From NCBI RefSeq assembly GCF_001598915.1, contig NZ_BDAP01000001.1, positions 1,178,001-1,242,000 of the forward strand: 64,000 bases of DNA, given 5' to 3'. This document shows, one piece after another, positions 57,665-64,000 of the stretch (position 1 is the stretch's first letter; each line of letters opens with the position of its first letter). The DNA comes from Williamsia muralis NBRC 105860 (GTDB taxonomy: Bacteria > Actinomycetota > Actinomycetes > Mycobacteriales > Mycobacteriaceae). The position numbers were made by a program, and so were the translations under genes. Below the pieces are notes generated by a model. The model searched no databases and was not told the origin of the DNA. It saw nothing but the letters and a program-made list of their open reading frames with translations.

Positions 57665-58023
57665 GCAACGATCTCCTGTGTTTGTGCGAATGATGTTGTT
57701 CGAGAATCGAATACGGAGTGATTACGATGCGGCGACGTCATGACTGTCCGGCAGTCGTGCCGGTACATCGCCGTGTTCCGGCCCACCAGGGGACCTCGGT
57801 GGAAATAGTCATGCCGTCGGATCTCATGCCGGTGAGCATTCGCTGGTTTGCGATACCGCGGAAGGATTCGACTCAGGCCGAAGTTAAGTGCATCTGAGCG
57901 AACACGGCATCTGAGCAAACACGGCATCTCAGCAAACACGGCGGCTCAGCTCATGCAGGCCAATTACAGTCGGGTCGAGCACTCGCGACGCGACGTGCCG
58001 CGGAACAACGATTGGTGGGCGTA
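57665..58023. other. 359-bp divergent intergenic region
   Basis: No convincing gene seen. It holds the StyA-like Shine-Dalgarno, a GACTG-N5-CAGTC dyad (about 57745-57759), and the 17-bp tandem array near the SDR side. AT content is higher than in neighbouring genes, as expected for a regulatory region. Confidence 0.6.
57889..57956. repeat. 17-bp tandem repeat array between StyA-like and SDR genes
   Basis: Units at 57889-57905, 57906-57922 and 57923-57939 follow GGCATCTGAGCAAACAC with one to two changes; a diverged fourth (57940-57956) keeps GCTCAGC. Each contains CTGAGC/CTCAGC. Iteron-like array, 68 bp from the SDR start; candidate cooperative regulator site or slipped-strand repeat. Confidence 0.65.
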
Positions 58024-58836
58024 GTGACACGGCTGGCGAACAGGGTCGCATTCATCACGGGAGTGGCCCGCGGACAGGGTCGCGCGCATGCGGTGCGGCT
58101 GGCACGTGAAGGCGCCGACATCGTGGGTGTTGATCTTGCCGGGCCGTTGCCGGGTGTGCCGTACGACTCGGCGACGCCGGCCGAACTCGCCGAGACCGCA
58201 GGTTTGGTCGAGGCCGAGGGTCGCAAAGCACTTCTTCGTCAGGGCGACGTTCGCGACCTCGAGGGGCTACGGACCCTCGCCGCGGATGCGGTGACCCAGT
58301 TGGGTGGGCTCGACATCGTGGTGGCCAACGCCGGCATCTGTATTCCGGCGACCTGGAACGAGGCGACCCCGGAGATGTTCCGCGATCACATGGACATCAA
58401 CGTCACCGGCGTGTGGAACACCGTGATGGCGGCGGCGCCTCACCTCGTCGAGCGCGGACGCGGGTCGATCATCCTGATCAGCTCGTATGCCGGAAAGAAG
58501 GTGCAGCCGTTCATGGTGCACTACACCACCAGCAAGCATGCCGTCACCGGCATGACCCGGGCGTTCGCTGCCGAATTGGGTGCGCACAATGTGAGGGTCA
58601 ACAGCGTGCATCCCGGCGCCGTCGCCACTCCGATGGGGTCGGGCGACATGGTGGCCCGCATCGAAGAGACCAATGCAGCCAATCCGCGATTGGCGCCCAT
58701 GGGTACACCGTTTCTCAACCAGTACGCAGCAGACCCGGATGAGGTGTCCAACGTGGTCGCGTTCTTGGCGTCGGACGAGTCGTCGTTCATGACTGCCGAA
58801 CACATCTCGGTCGATGGTGGTGCTCAGTACTTCTGA
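58024..58836 (+). CDS. mycofactocin-coupled SDR family oxidoreductase
   Basis: A 270-aa classical SDR. NAD motif FITGVARGQGRAHAVRLA, then the insertion VDLAGPLPGVPYDSATPAELAETAGLVEA that is characteristic of mycofactocin-associated SDRs, NAGI, catalytic Ser (LISSYAG), Tyr/Lys (HYTTSKHAV) and the C-terminal SVDGGAQYF. Such enzymes keep non-exchangeable NAD that is re-oxidised by mycofactocin. No mft genes are in the window. The GTG at 58024 (VTRLANRVAF) is chosen over TTG at 58012. Confidence 0.87.
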   Translation: MTRLANRVAFITGVARGQGRAHAVRLAREGADIVGVDLAGPLPGVPYDSATPAELAETAGLVEAEGRKALLRQGDVRDLEGLRTLAADAVTQLGGLDIVVANAGICIPATWNEATPEMFRDHMDINVTGVWNTVMAAAPHLVERGRGSIILISSYAGKKVQPFMVHYTTSKHAVTGMTRAFAAELGAHNVRVNSVHPGAVATPMGSGDMVARIEETNAANPRLAPMGTPFLNQYAADPDEVSNVVAFLASDESSFMTAEHISVDGGAQYF

Positions 58837-58900
58837 CCGTGGGTCGGGGGAATCTGCCATCTGCCCTGGCAACCGTGGGCAAGGGTTCTACGGTTGATGG

Positions 58901-60445
58901 GTGACTGATCGGACGGATCGACCCGAGCGCATCTCGGCGACGCAATTGCTGGCCAAGCTCGCTGACGAGGGCAGTTGGCACCCGTGGGACTCGCAGATCA
59001 CCGCGCTTCCCGACGATGCCGGGTACGCCGAGGACATTGGACGGGCCCGCGAGAAGACCGGACTCGACGAGTCGATCATCTGCGGTGAAGCGGACGTCAA
59101 CGGGGTGCGAGTGGCCGTTGTTGTCAGTGAGTTCGGTTTTCTGGGCGGGTCGATCGGCCGGGACGCGGGACGTCGCGTGGTCACGGCGATCCGCCGAGCG
59201 ACTGCTGAAGGTCTGCCGTTGCTCGCCCTCCCGGCGTCGGGCGGGACGCGGATGCAGGAGGGGACTGCGGCTTTTCTGCAGATGGTGAACATCACTGCGG
59301 CAGTCGTGGATCACAAGGCCGCGCATCTTCCATACGTGGTGTATTTGCGTCATCCGACCACCGGTGGGGTGTTCGCGTCGTGGGGCTCGCTGGGACATGT
59401 GACGTTGGCCGAGCCGGGCGCCCTTGTCGGTTTTCTCGGCCCGCGAGTGTACGAGGGCTTGTACGGCGAGGCATTTCCCGAGGGCGTCCAGGTGTCGGAG
59501 AACCTGCGTTCACACGGTCTGGTGGATCTTGTTGTGGCGGTGGATGAATTGGGATCAACCGCATCACGCATCATCAGGCTTCTGGTCGACCCGATGGTGG
59601 ACGCCGAGCACTCGCGACGTGAGCCGGCCGGGCCGTCTTCTGGGCCGTCTTCTGCGCCGGGACTGTCCGAGGGGACTGTGGTTGAGTCGTCGGCCTGGGA
59701 TGTGGTGGAGCAGTCGAGGGTTCCCGGCCGACCAGGCGTGAGTCAGTTGCTGCGTGAGTCGGCCGACGAGGCGGTGGAACTGGCCGGTGGGGGCGAATTG
59801 AATTCGCGCAGCGGCATCATTCTCGCTTTGGCGCGCTTTGGTGGGCATTCGGTGGTGGTGGTCGGGCAGGACCGCAACCGTCAGGTGCCCGGCTCGCTGG
59901 TGGGACCTGCCGACCTGCGGCTTGCCCGCCGGGGTATGAGGCTGGCGCAGAGTTTGCATCTGCCGCTGGTGACGGTGATCGACACTCCGGGCGCCGATCT
60001 GTCCGCTGACGCCGAGGAGTCGGGCCTGGCCAACGAGATCGCTCATTGCATCGCGGAGCTGACTGCGTTGACGGTGCCGACGGTGGCGGTGCTGCTGGGT
60101 CAGGGAGCTGGGGGAGCCGCGCTGGCACTGTTCCCTGCGGATCGGGTGATTGCCATGGAGAACTCGTGGCTGTCTCCGCTGCCGCCGGAGGGCGCCAGCC
60201 TGATCGTCTATCGGGACACCGACCATGCAGCCGACATGGCACGGAGCCAGGGAATCCGTGCGACCGATCTGCACGCCGCCGGCATCGTGGATGTGGTGGT
60301 CTCCGAGGCCGCGCTGGGCGGCTTTCTGCCGGAGCTGGGTGACCGGCTCGCAGCCGAGCTCGATGCGTTGGACGACAGCACGGTTGAAGCCCGCGCCGGG
60401 TGGCGGACGGAACGCCTCAGGCGCATCGGTGGTGTCGAGATCTGA
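58901..60445 (+). CDS. accD3: acyl-CoA/acetyl-CoA carboxylase carboxyltransferase, AccD3-like
   Basis: A 514-aa carboxyltransferase with fused beta and alpha halves and no N-terminal zinc ribbon. The beta half has GFLGGSIGRDAGRRVVTAIRRA and PASGGTRMQEG (oxyanion site). The alpha half has TPGADLSADAEESGLANEIA and LGQGAGGAALALFPADRVIAMENSWLSPLPPEGAS. Matches Rv0904c (AccD3). A Ser/Pro-rich inter-half linker lies at about 236-255. The GTG at 58901 has TACGGT 6 nt upstream (leaderless-like). In mycobacteria this gene is beside echA6; here they are 7 kb apart. Confidence 0.88.
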   Translation: MTDRTDRPERISATQLLAKLADEGSWHPWDSQITALPDDAGYAEDIGRAREKTGLDESIICGEADVNGVRVAVVVSEFGFLGGSIGRDAGRRVVTAIRRATAEGLPLLALPASGGTRMQEGTAAFLQMVNITAAVVDHKAAHLPYVVYLRHPTTGGVFASWGSLGHVTLAEPGALVGFLGPRVYEGLYGEAFPEGVQVSENLRSHGLVDLVVAVDELGSTASRIIRLLVDPMVDAEHSRREPAGPSSGPSSAPGLSEGTVVESSAWDVVEQSRVPGRPGVSQLLRESADEAVELAGGGELNSRSGIILALARFGGHSVVVVGQDRNRQVPGSLVGPADLRLARRGMRLAQSLHLPLVTVIDTPGADLSADAEESGLANEIAHCIAELTALTVPTVAVLLGQGAGGAALALFPADRVIAMENSWLSPLPPEGASLIVYRDTDHAADMARSQGIRATDLHAAGIVDVVVSEAALGGFLPELGDRLAAELDALDDSTVEARAGWRTERLRRIGGVEI

Positions 60446-60473
60446 ACTGGCTGACCCAGTTCCGGCCAGCCGT

Positions 60474-62087
60474 CTATGCGACATCCTCATACCAACTCTC
60501 CGGAGGTGGGCAGGGGTCGGGTAGCTGTGCCACCTCGTCGAGCCAGCGTTGTTCTTCTTGATGCCAGATCGGGTGCTCGATCCGCCATTGCTGCTCGGCG
60601 AGTTCATCTTTCGCTCGCTGGCGAAACCATGCGGCGTGAGCTTCCTCTTTTTTGCGCCGTTCGTCCACCATTCGCTGGTATCGCCGATCGGGGAAATGCG
60701 TGTCGTTCGGAGTCAGCGCGTCGTCGGTGCCGCGTTGCCTCCACCCGACGCGTCCAACCCATTCTGGGGGTCCCGTTCCGGAGGTGATGATCTCGGAGAT
60801 CCAGCCACCGTCGCCGTCGTGGACCTGAGCGTGGTCGCCGTCGCATACGAGGGTCAGAACGGTGATGTCGGTGCGTCCACCGTCTTTCCATTCGTGCATG
60901 TGATGCACTGCGGTGCGGGTGGCAGGCTGATCGCAGCCGGGCCGCGAACATCCGCGTTCGGCCGCGATCAAAGCGATTCGCTGGATCGCCGATGCCAGAC
61001 GTTTTTCACGGCCGAGGAACAGCGGCCGGTGTGCGTTGTCGAGCAGTGCAAGGAACTTCCGGTTGCTACCTGCCAGCGCGAGTGCATCCCGGACGGGGAG
61101 AGTGCCTCCCGATGCGGTGGTGGCAATACCGGTCTCGGCCTCCAGCTCGTCGAGTGTCATGGTTGCCACGACGATGGCCGGCTGTCCGCGGTGCTTTCCG
61201 AGGGTGCCCGACCCGACGACCGTCTCCAGCATCTTCTTGAACGCGTCATGGTTGCGCTGACCCTGTGTCCGGTTGTCTCGTTCAGCGGCGGCAGCGAGAA
61301 CCGTGCTGTCAGCGAGATCGGCGTCGCCCGCGGGTGATTCGGGGTCGTCCGGGTTGTTCATGCCTGGCTGCGCCCATTTCGCTGCGACAACGTCCCAGAG
61401 TGCACGGGTCGCGGGATCCAGCGTCCCGGAGATCCCACTCATGTGGTCGATGTCTTGGCGCCCCGGCGTCAGGTCGCGACGGCGGGCCCGGTCGGCGTCG
61501 TCGGTGTACTCGCCATCGGGGTTGAGGTAGGCGAGCAACCGCTGCGCAACGCTTTCCAGCTGATCTGGCGAGAGCGCGCAGGCCTGGTTTGCCAGGTCCG
61601 ATTCGATGGTCGACCAGTGTTCTGGCGTCCGTAGAGAAGTGGGCAACTTGGCCAGTGCGCGATGAATCACCCGGTAGTGCGCAAACTCCATGTCACCGGC
61701 GTCCATCGCCGCCGCTGCGGCGGGATACGCGGCGGGCCGCAGTTCTCCGTTGAGTTCGTGCCAATATCCCACTCGCTCAGCGGCTTTGGTGCGCGCACTG
61801 GCTTCGGAGGGGGTGAGCCGCAGCAGTGTCGACAGAAACCTGGCCGGTTTGAGTCCGCGCTTTGCCGCGACACCACGCTCACGCAGTTCCACCGCCCATC
61901 GAATCTTCACCGCATCATCTCGGCGCGCGCCAGTCTCGACCATGGCGGTGGCCGCGACCACCTCGTCGTCGGTCATCGACGACAACGGTACCGCCAGCAG
62001 TTGTTGCGAGACGGCCTCGCGGACGGCCACCAACGCGCCGGCATCCAGTTGCTGGATGGCGGCGATCAGATCGGCCGTTTCGCTCAT
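60474..62087 (-). CDS. DUF222/HNH endonuclease domain protein (13E12-type)
   Basis: A 537-aa protein: an N-terminal DUF222 region (about 1-330) and a C-terminal HNH nuclease domain with CSRPGCDQPATRTAVHHMHEW and CDGDHAQVHDGDGGW (Zn-type CxxxxC/HH). A long charged C-terminal tail rich in Trp/Arg/Glu follows. It belongs to the actinobacterial 13E12 repeat family, which occurs in multiple copies and may be mobile. The ATG at 62087; an in-frame ATG at 62117 is possible. Flanked upstream by a large hairpin. Confidence 0.88.
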   Translation of the reverse strand: MSETADLIAAIQQLDAGALVAVREAVSQQLLAVPLSSMTDDEVVAATAMVETGARRDDAVKIRWAVELRERGVAAKRGLKPARFLSTLLRLTPSEASARTKAAERVGYWHELNGELRPAAYPAAAAAMDAGDMEFAHYRVIHRALAKLPTSLRTPEHWSTIESDLANQACALSPDQLESVAQRLLAYLNPDGEYTDDADRARRRDLTPGRQDIDHMSGISGTLDPATRALWDVVAAKWAQPGMNNPDDPESPAGDADLADSTVLAAAAERDNRTQGQRNHDAFKKMLETVVGSGTLGKHRGQPAIVVATMTLDELEAETGIATTASGGTLPVRDALALAGSNRKFLALLDNAHRPLFLGREKRLASAIQRIALIAAERGCSRPGCDQPATRTAVHHMHEWKDGGRTDITVLTLVCDGDHAQVHDGDGGWISEIITSGTGPPEWVGRVGWRQRGTDDALTPNDTHFPDRRYQRMVDERRKKEEAHAAWFRQRAKDELAEQQWRIEHPIWHQEEQRWLDEVAQLPDPCPPPESWYEDVA

Positions 62088-62137
62088 GTGTTCGATTTTA
62101 GAGGAGGCGTCTGACAATCACCCGAGCTCGACCCGCC

Positions 62138-62218
62138 GACTGAATTCGCTCCACCTATTTGCGTTCGAGCCCGGTGCAACAGGCTCGAACGCAGGCGAGT
62201 GGAGCGAATTTGGCAGTC
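62138..62218. terminator. long imperfect hairpin between PPOX and HNH genes
   Basis: An 81-nt inverted structure: inner perfect stem GCGTTCGAGCC (62161-62171) with 62182-62192, and outer stem AATTCGCTCCAC (62143-62154 approx.) with 62199-62212, separated by a 6-nt internal loop. It lies just after the PPOX stop and before the HNH gene, so may terminate the former. Confidence 0.55.
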
Positions 62219-62224
62219 GTCCAA

Positions 62225-62851
62225 TCACCCCAACCGCCGCACCGACTCGGGAACGTCACCGGCGGTATGGGTGACCGGCTCGCCGTAGACCACTCGCATC
62301 GGCACCTCGCCGGTCCAGCCGGCAGCATCGTCGTCACCGGGGCCGCCCTTGCGCGCCTTTGTGATCCATTGCCCATCGATGATGGGAAGTGACAGCACCA
62401 GTGTCGCGGCCAGTTGTTTGCTCGTGTGCGGTGGCACCTCGGCACTGCGGCCCGGGAGAATGCTGTCGCTGAGGGCGGTCAGAGCCTGCGCCGGGTCGAG
62501 CGACGACTTCTCGATGACACCGCGAACAACTGCCGACCGGTAGTTCATCGAGTGATCGAAGAGCGTGTCGGCCACCACGAGTCCATCGGCGATGAACGCT
62601 GACAGCGCCACCGGGGCACCTGCCGCGATATGTCGCAGAGCGCCTGCTCCTGTCGAACCGTGCAAGAGGATCTCGTCACCGTGCCGAGCGAAGAGCATGG
62701 GAACAGACCACGGCAGGCCGTCGACCACTGTGGTCACGGTGGCCACCTTGGCTTCGTCGAGAATCTGATCCAGCAGTGCGCGATCGCCCTGGCGTTCTTT
62801 GCGGCGATTGAGTTGGTCCACGGTGAGTCCCTTTGTCGTCGGTGCACGCAC
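62225..62851 (-). CDS. pyridoxamine 5'-phosphate oxidase-fold flavin protein
   Basis: A 208-aa PNPOx/Nim-like split-barrel protein: LNRRKERQGDRALLDQILDEAKVATVTTV start, PWSVPMLFARHGDEILLHGSTGAGALRHI flavin-binding section, and a MNYRSAVVRGVIEK segment typical of the family. Probably binds F420, FMN or heme; the reaction is unknown. The GTG at 62851 (VRAPTTKGL) is chosen; longer upstream frames lack similarity. Divergent from the helicase gene. Confidence 0.8.
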   Translation of the reverse strand: MRAPTTKGLTVDQLNRRKERQGDRALLDQILDEAKVATVTTVVDGLPWSVPMLFARHGDEILLHGSTGAGALRHIAAGAPVALSAFIADGLVVADTLFDHSMNYRSAVVRGVIEKSSLDPAQALTALSDSILPGRSAEVPPHTSKQLAATLVLSLPIIDGQWITKARKGGPGDDDAAGWTGEVPMRVVYGEPVTHTAGDVPESVRRLG

Positions 62852-62945
62852 AACGTCCCAAGAGCGCCCCGCCGCGTCAAGCCGATTTGCAGGTCTGACC
62901 CCGGCGGGCCTGGTCGTGTCTGCGTGCGGCGATAACCTGCAACCA

Positions 62946-64000
62946 ATGACCACCGAGTGGGCGTACACCATCACCCCGGACGCGTTGAAGGGCGACTTCG
63001 ATGCCGGGGCGATTCAGCGTGGGTCGGCGTATGCGCGACAACGCCGTGTCGCCGCCGTGCAATGGGACGACGACAAACGCAGACTCACCGGTCGCTGTCA
63101 GGGCACGGGCGTCGCCACGTATTCGGTGCGCGTCGTCTTCAGCCACCTCGGCCCCGATTGGAAGCTCGCTGATGCCGGATGCACGTGTCCTGTTGGCTAT
63201 TTCTGTAAGCATGCCGTCGCGCTGCTACTGACCTTCGCCGATGAGGCCGCCACCGCAGCCACTCCGCCGATCCAGCGTTCGCCGCAATGGGAGCGCACGC
63301 TGCAGGTGCTCTACTCCGAAAACCACCCGGAACCTCCCGAAAAGCTTGCGCTGCAGGTGTTCCTCAGCGCGCCTTCGCTGTTCGCATCGCGCACTCACCG
63401 GGCCCAACTCGCGTTGCGGCCGATGCGACCGGGCACCCGCAGCGCCTGGATCAAGTCAGGTGTCGACTGGCCGGCCATCGTCGATCTCAAGCCTGGAACA
63501 TTTGCGGCACAGCAGCTCTCGGTGTTGCAGTCGATGGCGCGCGACTCCATGCGCACCACCCCGTACGGACTTCCACACGGGCTGATCCTGGCGGACGCGC
63601 CTGCCACCATCTGGCAACAACTCGACGCGGCGGCAGCAGCGGGTATTCCTCTGCTCGGCGACCCGGCCTCGGGGATCAATACCGTGCAGGTTGCCAAACG
63701 GGCTGGGCTCACCGTCTCGGTCAGCGGAGAGGTCGGTGCCGATGCCCACGTCTCGGTCGAGGTGACCATCGACGGAAACGTGGTGCCGACGTCTGAGGTG
63801 ACCATTCTCGGAAAGGGCGATCCGCATGGGATCGGCTATCTCGATGCCGATGGTGTACTCACCCTCGCCCCCTTCGATTCGGCCGACGCGCCCGCCGCGG
63901 CGTTGCTGCACGGTGACCAACCGATTGTCATCCCCGCCGCGGACGTCTCCAGATTCGCCGATGTGGTGTTGCCTCGGCTTCGCGAGTCGGTACCGATCCG
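62946..64000 (+). CDS. SWIM zinc-finger domain helicase, HelZ-like (N-terminal part)
   Basis: The first 351 residues are visible; the gene continues past the right edge. A SWIM zinc finger CTCPVGYFCKHAVALLL (about residues 80-96) marks the family of large SNF2/DEAD helicases (Rv2101 HelZ-like) in actinobacteria. The catalytic helicase motifs would lie downstream. The ATG at 62946 has TAACCT 7 nt upstream, consistent with leaderless initiation. Confidence 0.75.
   Translation, partial: MTTEWAYTITPDALKGDFDAGAIQRGSAYARQRRVAAVQWDDDKRRLTGRCQGTGVATYSVRVVFSHLGPDWKLADAGCTCPVGYFCKHAVALLLTFADEAATAATPPIQRSPQWERTLQVLYSENHPEPPEKLALQVFLSAPSLFASRTHRAQLALRPMRPGTRSAWIKSGVDWPAIVDLKPGTFAAQQLSVLQSMARDSMRTTPYGLPHGLILADAPATIWQQLDAAAAAGIPLLGDPASGINTVQVAKRAGLTVSVSGEVGADAHVSVEVTIDGNVVPTSEVTILGKGDPHGIGYLDADGVLTLAPFDSADAPAAALLHGDQPIVIPAADVSRFADVVLPRLRESVPI

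Overview
The window is high-GC actinobacterial DNA. Gene content and order closely follow the Mycobacterium tuberculosis Rv0858c-Rv0905 region: dapC, XPB helicase, moaC-mog-moaE, rpfA, moaD-moaA, cspB, an MFS gene, DUF3027, a marR gene, a TrmH methyltransferase, sepH, serC, citA, gltA2, accD3 and echA6. PE/PPE genes are absent and unrelated metabolic genes sit between the conserved blocks. This suggests a free-living mycolic-acid-containing relative such as Gordonia. The genus is an inference from content and order, not from a database comparison.

Layout. 1-6.1 kb (minus strand) holds a PLP aminotransferase, a degenerate ECF41-like sigma factor, the XPB-type helicase and its large helicase-associated neighbour. 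6.1-10.4 kb is a molybdopterin cluster split into two divergent operons (moaC-mog-moaE and moaA-moaD). These flank rpfA, whose long leader carries a c-di-AMP (ydaO) riboswitch and, further upstream, a perfect CRP-type site. 10.4-19.5 kb holds a flavin reductase with a small membrane protein, cspB, DUF2771, MFS, DUF3027, a large GHKL (sacsin/Hsp90-like) ATPase, a PAP2 phosphatase, DUF2530 and a MarR regulator. 19.5-26.1 kb has Eis acetyltransferase, a TrmH/SpoU methyltransferase, a DUF6928-like protein, SepH, SerC and CitA. 26.2-34.7 kb has PdxH, MFS, an AarF kinase, an MpaB-like oxygenase, an aldose epimerase with a PfkB kinase, and GltA with an FKBP isomerase. 34.8-40.5 kb has a GH13/GH63-like glycosidase pair and a photolyase.

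40.5-48.8 kb holds a four-gene ABC importer operon (NMT1-like binding protein, two permeases, ATPase), a glycosyltransferase and a four-gene operon of HTH regulator, membrane protein and ABC exporter. 48.8-58.9 kb looks accessory: lipase, flavin monooxygenase, an EchA6-like protein, an NCS1 permease, an NAD(P)-binding protein, a sugar kinase with class II aldolase, a StyA-type monooxygenase and a mycofactocin-type SDR. 58.9-64 kb has an AccD3-like carboxyltransferase, a DUF222/HNH protein, a PPOX-fold protein and the start of a SWIM-domain helicase.

No rRNA, tRNA, CRISPR array, transposase or phage gene was recognised. The non-coding signals are the most distinctive part: the riboswitch, several palindromic operator-like sites, a two-copy intergenic palindromic repeat, a 17-bp tandem array between divergent oxidoreductase genes, and many start codons lying 6-8 nt after a -10-like hexamer, which suggests leaderless transcripts. 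No wholly new multi-gene system could be established. The best candidates for something undescribed are the GHKL ATPase with its neighbours, the XPB partner protein, and the StyA/SDR block with its tandem array.
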